A DNA stretch of 9,714 nt from Desulfobacteraceae bacterium (GCA_027025615.1 JALVQM010000436.1:1-9714), one strand, 5' to 3'. Numbered from the stretch's first letter, positions 1 to 6,895 are shown. Numbers and translations are program-made. The notes: a model not told the origin generated them from the letters alone.

Positions 1-2
1 GT

Positions 3-773
3 AAAATCGAAAGCCTCTATTTTTACGAGGCCTCCTGTGAGCATGGTCCCTTTTTGTCCCAGGAGGACCATAGTCGATTGCTTGAGTATCATGCTTTCGG
101 GTTACGGGTGTTCTGGATTTGTGGCCTAAACAACCGCATCATGGTCCATACCATCCGTGACGGCAAGGGATACTTCGTGGCACCTGAACGTCTGCCCGCT
201 TTTCACAAGTCCATGTTTTTCGCCTTTTATGGTTCCACCCTGGCCCTGTCTGAGTCCGGGCAGCAGCGCCTGGGCGAACTAATGGATGCCCTGGTGTCTT
301 TCTGGGGCCGTAACATCGGGATTGTCACCGGCGGAGGCAGCGGAGTGATGGAGGTTGCCAACACCCTGGCCCGTGAGCGGGGAATTCTTTCCGGAGCAAA
401 CTTTCTGGACATCACTGATCAGCCCATGACCACGGATGTGGATTTCTGTCAGGTTTTCCAGGACACCTGCCGCCACAGTCGGCAAAAATGGTTCGAGATC
501 GCTTCTTTTCCCATTTTCAACGTGGGAGGATTAGGATCTCTGGAGGAATTGGGAATTACCCTTTGCAACATGAAGCTTTCCATCATGGAACAGGTGCCCA
601 TTGTGCTTTTCGATACCGAGGGTGAAAGACGATTCTGGAAACCGATGCAGGAACAGATCGATACAATGGTACGTTTTGGTCGTGCTCCGGCATGGATAAG
701 AAAATATCTTTTGATTACCGACGATCCGCAGGAGGTTATCAGAGTTTACCGCGAGAAGCTTCAATTGTTTTAA
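3..773 (+). CDS. LOG-family Rossmann-fold nucleotide-binding protein, 5'-truncated by the window edge
   Basis: The visible 256 residues end in a Rossmann fold of the LOG (lysine decarboxylase-like, nucleotide phosphoribohydrolase) type. Landmarks are a FAFYGSTLAL strand-loop (about residues 73-82), the glycine-rich GIVTGGGSGVMEVAN (106-120) and VGGLGSLEELG (174-184), which corresponds to the family PGGxGTxEE motif. The usual proline and threonine are replaced by valine and serine in that motif. LOG enzymes typically cleave nucleoside 5'-monophosphates to base plus ribose phosphate; whether this one does is not shown. The frame is open from base 3 with protein-like sequence. The first possible start (TTG at 54) has no ribosome binding site, so the real start most likely lies outside the window. 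The roughly 70 residues before the Rossmann core are more than minimal LOG proteins carry and are of unknown function. The gene ends about 80 bases before the promoter of the next operon. Confidence 0.8.
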   Translation, partial: KIESLYFYEASCEHGPFLSQEDHSRLLEYHAFGLRVFWICGLNNRIMVHTIRDGKGYFVAPERLPAFHKSMFFAFYGSTLALSESGQQRLGELMDALVSFWGRNIGIVTGGGSGVMEVANTLARERGILSGANFLDITDQPMTTDVDFCQVFQDTCRHSRQKWFEIASFPIFNVGGLGSLEELGITLCNMKLSIMEQVPIVLFDTEGERRFWKPMQEQIDTMVRFGRAPAWIRKYLLITDDPQEVIRVYREKLQLF

Positions 774-850
774 TCCGGCCTGCCAGGAGAATAAATTTAT
801 GACAAATGGCAGATCTCAATTGAAACATTCCTGAATCCATTTGGATAAAA

Positions 851-878
851 TTGACAAGGCTTGACCTTTTGTTAAAAT
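851..878 (+). promoter_or_regulatory. Sigma70-type promoter for the Memo/membrane protein/radical SAM operon
   Basis: A perfect -35 box TTGACA (851-856) is separated by 16 bases from TAAAAT (873-878), a 5/6 match to the -10 consensus. Transcription would start near base 885 and leave a leader of roughly 100 bases before the start at 991. The leader contains two copies of the octamer AACCCGGG (928-935 and 955-962), whose CCCGGG cores are self-complementary, so they could pair with each other or serve as a protein site. No other promoter of this quality was seen in the operon. Confidence 0.6.
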
Positions 879-990
879 TGAAAACAGCCGTATTCGGTTG
901 GTTGACTGGTTTATGCAATCTATTTCCAACCCGGGGAACACACTTACATGGAATAACCCGGGTATACCGGCTGGGAAAATGCGGGGTTTT

Positions 991-2493
991 ATGGCACATA
1001 ATCGAGGAACCAGGCCCTCCAGAGCCGGTCAGATCCTGGCGATGGTCCTTGTATGTATTGTAACAGCCGGTTTTGGTGTTTCATCTGCAAAAACATTCAA
1101 GGTCAGAAAGCCGGTTTGGGCCGGAAAATTTTACCCGGCAGATTCCCTTCGCCTCAAAAAGACCATATCACGTTTGATTGAAAACGCCTCTAAACACAGC
1201 AAACCATTGCCCGGCAGGTTGAGGGCCCTTGTAATGCCGCATGCCGGTTATGTCTATTGCGGGCAGACAGCAGCCCGGGCTGCCTGTCTGCTGCACCCGG
1301 GGGCTTTCGACAAGGTAATCTTGCTGGGACCGGATCACAGGGTGGGCTTTGATGGAACCGCCGTAAGTGCAGCCGATGCTTTTGAGACTCCCATGGGTCA
1401 GGTACCGGTGGCCGCTGATGCCACCCGGCTGCTTAAATATCCACAGTTCAAAGTTGTAGCGGAGTCCGATCGCAGCGAACACAGCCTTGAAGTGGTTTTG
1501 CCCTGGCTGCAATTTGCCCTGGGGGATTTCAGAATAATTCCCCTGGTGGTAGGCAGATGCGATCCGGACGGAACTGCTTCGGCCCTGGCCGGTATGATAG
1601 ACTATCGAACCCTTGTGGTTGTTAGCTCTGACCTTTCTCATTATCTTCCGTACAAACAAGCACAGATCCGTGACCGGCAAACCCTGGAAGCTGTTGTGCA
1701 AGGCAGGGCCGGTGTTTTGCTGGGCGAAACAAACCGGGCATGCGGCAGTTACGCCCTTGCAGTTTTGCTGGAGCTGGCAAAAAGATTCCAGTGGCAGGCC
1801 GGGCTGTTGCATTATGCCAACAGCGGGGATACCGTCGGCAGTCGCGAAGCGGTTGTGGGTTACGGGGCAGTTGCTTTCTGGGGAGAAAGACCAATGGATA
1901 CCAAAAATACCGAAAACTTGGAATTGACCGCTGAACAGGGCCAGGCCCTGGTTAAGCTGGCAAGGCAGACCCTGCTGGAACGTTTCGGAAGAACTTCGGA
2001 ACTGGAAAGCGATCTGGAAGACCGCTTGCGGGATCCTGTCTTTGACAGACGCTGCGGTACCTTTGTCACTCTGACTATTGACGGCAATCTGAGGGGTTGT
2101 ATAGGGACCCTGGAGGGTTACGAGCCCCTGGTTGAAGGCGTTCGCCGCAATGCGATCAACGCCGCTTTCCATGATCCGCGCTTTGCTCCCTTGAGTGTCC
2201 AGGATTTGGATCGGGTCCGGATCGAGGTCAGTGTCCTCACCCAGCCAAGTCCACTGCAATACACTGATGCCGACGACCTGATACGTAAATTGAGGCCAGG
2301 TGTTGACGGGGTCATCATTTCCAGCGGATCTGCCAGTGCCACTTTCCTGCCCCAGGTATGGGACCAGCTTCCCGAGCCCGAGTCTTTTCTGGCCCATCTT
2401 TGCATGAAGGCCGGTCTGTCGCCGGACCAGTGGCGCAAGGGGGGGCTTGAGGTCAAGACTTACCAGGTTCAATATTTTGAAGAACCCCATTGA
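991..2493 (+). CDS. amrB: Exported Memo-AMMECR1 fusion (AmmeMemoRadiSam system proteins B and A in one chain)
   Basis: This is a 500-residue protein with three parts. Residues 1-33 form a Sec-type signal peptide: arginine-containing n-region, hydrophobic core at about 15-28, and likely cleavage after VSSA. Residues about 38-298 are a Memo domain (LigB-dioxygenase-like fold). It keeps PHAGY (His84), GPDH (His116), SSDLSH (His217) and RACG (Cys251), the counterparts of the human MEMO1 metal-site residues, and also EHSLEVVLPW. Residues about 310-495 are an AMMECR1 domain with its signature LRGCIGT (367-373). The two domains correspond to AmmeMemoRadiSam proteins B and A, which are often separate genes. 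The biochemical reaction is not known to me. I chose the ATG at 991 because it follows GGGG (983-986) and gives a compact signal peptide. An ATG at 979 would add four residues, and a TTG at 898 is possible but too far upstream to suit a signal peptide. The gene is first in the operon, and the system's radical SAM enzyme lies two genes downstream. Confidence 0.93.
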   Translation: MAHNRGTRPSRAGQILAMVLVCIVTAGFGVSSAKTFKVRKPVWAGKFYPADSLRLKKTISRLIENASKHSKPLPGRLRALVMPHAGYVYCGQTAARAACLLHPGAFDKVILLGPDHRVGFDGTAVSAADAFETPMGQVPVAADATRLLKYPQFKVVAESDRSEHSLEVVLPWLQFALGDFRIIPLVVGRCDPDGTASALAGMIDYRTLVVVSSDLSHYLPYKQAQIRDRQTLEAVVQGRAGVLLGETNRACGSYALAVLLELAKRFQWQAGLLHYANSGDTVGSREAVVGYGAVAFWGERPMDTKNTENLELTAEQGQALVKLARQTLLERFGRTSELESDLEDRLRDPVFDRRCGTFVTLTIDGNLRGCIGTLEGYEPLVEGVRRNAINAAFHDPRFAPLSVQDLDRVRIEVSVLTQPSPLQYTDADDLIRKLRPGVDGVIISSGSASATFLPQVWDQLPEPESFLAHLCMKAGLSPDQWRKGGLEVKTYQVQYFEEPH

Positions 2494-2613
2494 GGCTGGT
2501 CTGGCAAATAGCAGCCAAGTGGATTTTGATCAAAAGATTTTGCCGGCAGCCCCGGGTTACCCTGGCCTTTGACGGTTATAACCCGCTGTCGGGACGGCAG
2601 ACCAAGCAGGGTC

Positions 2614-2617
2614 AGGA
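2614..2617 (+). promoter_or_regulatory. Shine-Dalgarno site that decides the GTG start at 2623
   Basis: AGGA lies 5 bases before the GTG at 2623-2625. The longer reading with a TTG at 2569 has no such site and would add 18 polar, arginine-rich residues. GTG 2623 is therefore preferred for the membrane protein. Confidence 0.5.
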
Positions 2618-2622
2618 ACGAT

Positions 2623-4722
2623 GTGATTGATACCAGATTGAGGGGGCAAATCGAAGCATTGGTAATTGCCACTGGAGTGGCTTCAGTGGCCGCCCAGTTG
2701 GTCTTTATCCGTGAGCTTCTCGTTCAGTTCCAGGGAAACGAAATCGTAGTTGCCCTGGTAATGTTCCAATGGCTTATACTGGGGGCCCTGGGGGCTAGGC
2801 TTGCGGCTTTTTACAAGACAAGAACCAGGGGTGCTTTGGCTGCTTTTTCCCTTTTTATGCCTGTATTGTCCCTGGCCCAGTTAGGGGCAATCCGTTTCGG
2901 CCGCAAGCTGCTGGCCCCGGCCGGTGTGTCGGTCGGATTTTACGCTGTATTTTGCTTTTCTCTGGCAACCTTGCTGTTTTACGCTTTGGCAGTTGGTTTC
3001 CTGTTGCCGTACAGCCTTTTTGTGCTCAGGTCAAGCGGTGTTTCCAGGACCGACATCAGGGTATACTTGGCCGACAACCTGGGAGATATCTGTGGAGGGG
3101 CTCTGTTCAGTTTTTGGCTGGTGTTCTGGGCAACTCCGGTTCAGGCTCTGGTCTTGGCTCATCTTCCCCTGGCGGTGCTGGCGGCCGTGTTGTTGGGACG
3201 CTGGAAATTGTTTACTGTCGGCCTGGTGCTGGCAATCTCCTTGACTGCAATACTGGTCGAACCATTGAGTGTTATTCCCCCCGCCGGCAAACTGGAGCAG
3301 GTGACAGAATCACCCTACGGCAGGGTGAGTATAGTTTCCGACCGCGGGCAGATGACCATGGTTGTCGACGGGCGACCGATGACAGCTACCCCCGACCCGG
3401 TTCGTGCTGAAGAAAATGTTCATTTCGCCTTGAGCCAGCTTCATCAGGTACGCCGGGTACTGGTAATTTCAGCCGTGGCCGGGATGATGACTGAAATCAG
3501 TAAGTATACCCCTGAAAAGGTGGACCTTGTTGAACTTGATCCTGTGGTTGCCGCCTGGCAGTTTAAATATGGATTTTTAAAAAAATTCAACTGGCTGGAA
3601 ACAATTAACGACGATGGCAGGAACTGGTTGCGGAATTGTTCTGCAACCTATGATGCGGTTTTGGTCAACCTGGGAGAGCCAGACACTTTCCAGGCCAACC
3701 GTTTTTTTACCCTTCAGTTTTTTCAGACGGTTGCATCCCGCTTGTCTACCGGTGGGGTATTGTCGTTTTCTGTAGCAATCGGGGGAAACTACTTTTCAGC
3801 GGTTGAAAAAAAGATAGTAGCCTGTCTGTACGCAACAGCCGGGAAGGTATTTCCCCATGTCATGATATTTCCCGGAGAAAAATTGAATTTCGTATGCAGT
3901 CGACAACCGGTAAGTTTGAATGTACCCCGGCTCCTGGAGGTAAAATCGATTAAAACAGACTGGGTGGGACCGTTTTTCGAGGGTAATGTCGACTTGCGTG
4001 CAAAAGAGCTTGACAGGTGGCTGGGCAGGGCGACAAGTTTGAATACGGATCAGCGGCCGGTGGTTATGGGGCTTGTGCTGCAACGCTGGTACGCCAAGTA
4101 TGGTGGCTTTCCCTGGGGTTTTTACCTGGTGCTGTCTGCTTTGCTGGCTACCCTCGTTTTCAGGATGAATCCGGCCGAAAAGGTAATTGCTACAACCGGT
4201 TTTGTTAGCATGGGGGCCGAGATTTGGATTATCCTGGCTTTTCAGATTTTGCAGGGAAATCTTTATCTGAAAATTGGTGTAATTGTCACCATGTTTTTAG
4301 CAGGCTTGTTGCCCGGTGCATATGCAGCGATTTATTGTAAAAAACAACGCCCATGGCTGTTAGCCTCTGACCTGCTGATGGCTTTTGGCCTGACAGCAAT
4401 GGCCCTGGCTGTCGAATTTGCAGGTGCCAGGCTGCCGGAGATTTTTTTCTACCTTAGCGGGTTTTTGCTTTCCCTGCTGGCAGGTTTCCAGTTTCCTCTG
4501 GCTTTCCAACTGGCAGGGCGCACAAACACCGGGGCGGCGACCCTGTTTGCCATTGATGTCCTCGGCGCTGCTTCAGGTTGCCTGGTAACCAGCCTGATAC
4601 TGATAATTTATCTCGGCCTGCCGGTTGCGGCGGCGGTCCTGGTAGCCTTGAAATTGGCTAGCAGTCTGATGATGGGATTCAGCCATGGTTTGCCAAACAC
4701 GAAGAACTTTTCTGCTGACTAG
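2623..4722 (+). CDS. Polytopic membrane protein with a degenerate spermidine-synthase-like domain
   Basis: This is a 699-residue protein. The N-terminal half-membrane domain (about 10-215) has roughly six hydrophobic segments and the motif YLADNLGDICGG (148-159). A soluble spermidine-synthase/methyltransferase-like domain follows (about 222-490), then a C-terminal membrane domain (about 497-688) with six or so hydrophobic segments. It contains AIDVLGAASG (643-652), which echoes the first motif. This layout matches proteins annotated as fused MFS/spermidine synthase. In the soluble domain SPYGR, VVDG, VELDP (303-307) and DDGR (330-333) are recognisable. However, the glycine-rich SAM-binding GGG stretch reads ISAVAG (282-287), and the catalytic Asp region reads VNLGEPDTFQANRF, with Asn and Glu where classical spermidine synthases have Asp. 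Classical polyamine synthesis is therefore doubtful. It could instead bind SAM or a nucleotide, transport something, or act as a scaffold. It lies between the two AmmeMemoRadiSam genes and overlaps the next by 38 bases, suggesting a shared task. The function is unknown. Confidence 0.85.
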   Translation: MIDTRLRGQIEALVIATGVASVAAQLVFIRELLVQFQGNEIVVALVMFQWLILGALGARLAAFYKTRTRGALAAFSLFMPVLSLAQLGAIRFGRKLLAPAGVSVGFYAVFCFSLATLLFYALAVGFLLPYSLFVLRSSGVSRTDIRVYLADNLGDICGGALFSFWLVFWATPVQALVLAHLPLAVLAAVLLGRWKLFTVGLVLAISLTAILVEPLSVIPPAGKLEQVTESPYGRVSIVSDRGQMTMVVDGRPMTATPDPVRAEENVHFALSQLHQVRRVLVISAVAGMMTEISKYTPEKVDLVELDPVVAAWQFKYGFLKKFNWLETINDDGRNWLRNCSATYDAVLVNLGEPDTFQANRFFTLQFFQTVASRLSTGGVLSFSVAIGGNYFSAVEKKIVACLYATAGKVFPHVMIFPGEKLNFVCSRQPVSLNVPRLLEVKSIKTDWVGPFFEGNVDLRAKELDRWLGRATSLNTDQRPVVMGLVLQRWYAKYGGFPWGFYLVLSALLATLVFRMNPAEKVIATTGFVSMGAEIWIILAFQILQGNLYLKIGVIVTMFLAGLLPGAYAAIYCKKQRPWLLASDLLMAFGLTAMALAVEFAGARLPEIFFYLSGFLLSLLAGFQFPLAFQLAGRTNTGAATLFAIDVLGAASGCLVTSLILIIYLGLPVAAAVLVALKLASSLMMGFSHGLPNTKNFSAD

Positions 4723-5845
4723 TCTTGCCGGTCTGGCTTCGGCTCCAATACCGCGGCTGTTTGCCGCCGGGCCTAAGCGTGAAGGTGTTCGCGGACGAAT
4801 TTTCAAGGCAGATGCGCCTGTCAAACCCTGGCGCTGGTCATGTGAAGGATTCAGCTACAGGCGATCTGCAGACAGATCAGTTACCTGCGGAATTTGTCCG
4901 CATCGCTGTCGGCTGGCTCCCGGTGATCGCAGTGTGTGTCGCTCAAAGGTCAACATCGGTGGCAAGCTTTACAGCCTGGCCTATGGCAATCCCTGTGCGG
5001 TTCATCTGGATCCGATAGAGAAAAAGCCCCTTTACCATTTTTTACCCGGAAGTTATGCTTTTTCCATAGCTGCAGCCGGTTGTAATTTTAGATGTCTGAA
5101 TTGCCAAAACTGGGAGATTTCCCAGGCCAAGCCCCATGAAGTTGAACATATTGAACTGTTTCCCGAGCAGGTGGTAGCGTCAGCCGGTCAGGCACAGGCA
5201 GGATCCATTGCCTATACCTATTCAGAGCCGGTCTCTTTTTTTGAGTACATGCTGGATACTGCTAAGAAGGCCAGGGCTGTAGGGATCAAGAATCTCTGGA
5301 TATCAAATGGTTATATAAATCGGCAGCCATTGCTGACCCTATCCAGGTACCTGGATGCGGCCAATGTCAACCTCAAAGCTTTCAGCGACCAGGTTTATCG
5401 CCGCCTTAACGGCGGCCGCCTCCAGCCTGTCCTGAATACTTTCAAAACCCTGCGTGACCAAGGTGTTCATTTTGAAATAACCAATCTGGTGGTGCCTGGC
5501 TATAATGACACTGCCGGCATGGTCGAAAAGATGTGCATCTGGATCAGGCATGAACTGGGGCCGGACCGCCCTTTGCATCTGCTGAGGTTTTTCCCGCGTT
5601 ACAAGCTGGACCGCTTGCCGCCCACACCGGTTTCCACCCTGGAAAAATTGCGCCGGATTTGCCTGGAAGCCGGGTTGCGTTATGTTTACATCGGAAATGT
5701 GCCGGGACATCCGGCCAATCATACTTATTGTCCCGGATGCGGCAAAGTGGTGGTCAGACGCCAGGGTTTTGCCAGGCCGGAATTGAATCTCAAGGCCGGT
5801 TGCTGTATTTTTTGCAGAACACCTGTGTCTGGAGTCTGGAACTGA
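4685..5845 (+). CDS. amrS: AmmeMemoRadiSam system radical SAM enzyme with Tat-type leader
   Basis: This is a 386-residue protein. Residues 1-28 resemble a twin-arginine signal: TRRTFLL (5-11; consensus S/T-R-R-x-F-L-K), a mildly hydrophobic stretch to residue 20, and possible cleavage after ASA or FAA. A cysteine cluster follows (C68, C71, C75, C85), then the family stretch DPIEKKPLYHFLPG (109-122). The radical SAM motif CxxxCxxC is at C133, C137 and C140 in GCNFRCLNCQN. Further family hallmarks are AYTYSEP, NVNLKAF and EITNLVVPGYND. The C-terminus carries C349/C352 and C374/C377, a likely metal-binding knuckle. Members contain a [4Fe-4S] cluster and should cleave SAM to a 5'-deoxyadenosyl radical; the substrate is unknown. 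The start is well supported: GGGA (4674-4677) lies 7 bases upstream, and no in-frame ATG, GTG or TTG occurs between the start codon and the cysteine cluster, so the leader cannot be an annotation artefact. The start lies inside the preceding gene, which implies translational coupling. Confidence 0.94.
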   Translation: MVCQTRRTFLLTSLAGLASAPIPRLFAAGPKREGVRGRIFKADAPVKPWRWSCEGFSYRRSADRSVTCGICPHRCRLAPGDRSVCRSKVNIGGKLYSLAYGNPCAVHLDPIEKKPLYHFLPGSYAFSIAAAGCNFRCLNCQNWEISQAKPHEVEHIELFPEQVVASAGQAQAGSIAYTYSEPVSFFEYMLDTAKKARAVGIKNLWISNGYINRQPLLTLSRYLDAANVNLKAFSDQVYRRLNGGRLQPVLNTFKTLRDQGVHFEITNLVVPGYNDTAGMVEKMCIWIRHELGPDRPLHLLRFFPRYKLDRLPPTPVSTLEKLRRICLEAGLRYVYIGNVPGHPANHTYCPGCGKVVVRRQGFARPELNLKAGCCIFCRTPVSGVWN

Positions 5846-5875
5846 GACTGAAAGCTCAGGTAATGAACAAATAAT

Positions 5876-5904
5876 TTGAAACATTCAGCATCATGTGTTA
5901 TTTT
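5876..5904 (+). promoter_or_regulatory. Possible promoter for the FKBP gene
   Basis: TTGAAA (5876-5881) and TATTTT (5899-5904) are separated by 17 bases in AT-rich DNA just after the radical SAM gene. They match the sigma70 boxes 5/6 and 4/6. A start near 5911 would give a leader of about 210 bases. No clear intrinsic terminator separates the radical SAM gene from this point, so read-through from the operon is also possible. Confidence 0.3.
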
Positions 5905-5921
5905 TAACATAATTTAGAATG

Positions 5922-6063
5922 CCGCAGGCAGACCATCGGCCTGTGGTTGAAGCGCCGAGTGACTTTGCAGTCATACCCACCGCTGTTTCCTGCCAATTTC
6001 GTATGACGGCCAAAAATGTTTCTTGGTAAGCTTTATCGGTTATCCACGTTAGAAAGCGTGGAT
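5922..6063 (+). promoter_or_regulatory. Hairpin-rich leader region upstream of the FKBP gene
   Basis: The 274-base gap between the radical SAM and FKBP genes holds no credible gene but several inverted repeats. CCGCAGGC/GCCTGTGG (5922-5929 and 5939-5946) gives 8 pairs including one G-U. TGACT/AGTCA (5960-5964 and 5969-5973) has a 4-base loop. ATCCACG/CGTGGAT (6042-6048 and 6057-6063) is a perfect 7-base stem. None is followed by a T-tract, so they are not simple terminators. I do not recognise a known riboswitch class. This may be a structured 5' leader or contain operator sites. Confidence 0.3.
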
Positions 6064-6119
6064 TGATTGGTGGCAGCATTAGTTGTCTTGGCCTAATTTC
6101 AAAAACGAAAGGCATTCAA

Positions 6120-6659
6120 ATGAAATTGTATCGCACGTTCGTGACCGTGGTCGCGTGCTGCCTGGTACTTTCTGCCATGGCGATCACCGCGGTGGGTGCG
6201 GACAAAAAGTCAGATCAAAAAAAAGGAGAAAAGAAAATGACGGTTGCAGAAGGTAGAACCATAGGTATCGAGTATACTTTAACCCTGGATGACAAGCAGG
6301 TGGTGGATACCAACGTTGGTGGCCAACCCCTGACTTATGTGCAAGGATCCCAGCAGATTATCCCGGGCCTGGAGAAGGCTCTGGAAGGCTTGGCCGTGGG
6401 AGATACAAAAAAGGTAACCATCCAGCCTGACCAGGCTTATGGTCAGGTGATTAAGGAAGCCATAATCGAGGTCGATAAAGAGCAAATGCCCGAGGAACTT
6501 TGGAAGGTTGGTGCTCAGGTCCAGGCTCAGGGGAACGATGGCCGGGTACTGCGCGGCAAGGTCACCGAGCTGAAGGAAAATACAGCCGTGGTGGATTTCA
6601 ACCACCCCTTGGCTGGCAAGACCCTTCATTTCGATGTTAAGGTGCTGAGTATTCAGTAA
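6120..6659 (+). CDS. Secreted SlyD-like FKBP-type peptidyl-prolyl cis-trans isomerase
   Basis: This is a 179-residue protein. Residues 1-27 form a Sec signal peptide (basic MKLYR, hydrophobic core, AVGA before the likely cut), followed by a lysine-rich linker (29-39). An FKBP domain of the SlyD/FkpB type follows: EYTLTLDD (51-58), QPLTYVQG (69-76), IPGLEKALEGLAVGD (81-95) and QAYGQ (105-109). The insert-in-flap segment is at roughly 110-155, and the closing DFNHPLAGKTLHFDV (159-173) is very characteristic. It should catalyse prolyl isomerisation and act as a chaperone in the periplasm. The histidine-rich metal-binding tail of E. coli SlyD is absent. The ATG at 6120 has GAAAGG (6107-6112) seven bases upstream. 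A second in-frame ATG (6237) with an excellent ribosome binding site lies just after the linker and would give a cytoplasmic form of 140 residues. The gene appears monocistronic, with a terminator right behind it. Confidence 0.93.
   Translation: MKLYRTFVTVVACCLVLSAMAITAVGADKKSDQKKGEKKMTVAEGRTIGIEYTLTLDDKQVVDTNVGGQPLTYVQGSQQIIPGLEKALEGLAVGDTKKVTIQPDQAYGQVIKEAIIEVDKEQMPEELWKVGAQVQAQGNDGRVLRGKVTELKENTAVVDFNHPLAGKTLHFDVKVLSIQ
6223..6228 (+). promoter_or_regulatory. Internal ribosome binding site inside the FKBP gene
   Basis: AAGGAG lies 8 bases before the in-frame ATG at 6237, exactly where the signal peptide and lysine linker end and the FKBP domain begins. It is a better Shine-Dalgarno match than the one for the full-length start. 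It may be a coincidence of lysine and glycine codons (KKGEKK). Confidence 0.35.
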
Positions 6660-6678
6660 ATTCAAAGGTAATTAATTT

Positions 6679-6708
6679 TCAGGGGCCGGTGATCCTGCCG
6701 GCCCCTGA
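6679..6708 (+). terminator. Intrinsic terminator after the FKBP gene
   Basis: A perfect 11-base stem TCAGGGGCCGG/CCGGCCCCTGA (6679-6689 and 6698-6708) with an 8-base loop begins 20 bases after the stop codon. It is followed by the moderately T-rich TGTCCTTTCC. The stem is GC-rich and stable; the weak T-tract is the only departure from the classical form. Confidence 0.72.
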
Positions 6709-6720
6709 TGTCCTTTCCGG

Positions 6721-6749
6721 TTGACATCCTTCCTGCCCTCTGTTCAAAT
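6721..6749 (+). promoter_or_regulatory. Promoter candidate for the cysteine-rich protein gene
   Basis: A perfect TTGACA (6721-6726) is followed after 17 bases by TCAAAT (6744-6749; 4/6 to the -10 consensus). It sits directly behind the FKBP terminator and ahead of the next gene. Transcription would begin near 6756, about 140 bases before the ATG at 6896. Confidence 0.45.
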
Positions 6750-6895
6750 TAAGTAACTCCATTCCGAATTTTCGGCGTATTCATAAAAATTTAAAAAATT
6801 CCTACGACGGCAACCCGAATTGCTCCAGTGGCGGCATTGAATGCAAATGTTGGGATGCCATCAACTCCTGGCTCTTGTTGCGGGAACCGGAAAAG

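Noticed and set aside
54..56. TTG as the start of the LOG-family gene
   Set aside because: No ribosome binding site precedes it and the frame is open with protein-like sequence to the left edge, so the gene is more likely cut by the window.
1168..2490. Long antisense reading frame (440 codons) opposite the Memo-AMMECR1 gene
   Set aside because: Its translation shows no recognisable domain and is low in protein-like patterning, while the plus strand carries two clear conserved domains. It is a by-product of codon use in the real gene.
5896..5909. TGTTA/TAACA inverted repeat after the radical SAM gene as a terminator
   Set aside because: The stem is only five AT-rich pairs and no T-run follows. 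It overlaps a possible promoter -10 region.
6040..6048. TTATCCACG, one base from the DnaA box consensus TTATCCACA
   Set aside because: Only one copy was seen, with no cluster, AT-rich unwinding region or replication genes nearby. It also forms part of a hairpin arm.
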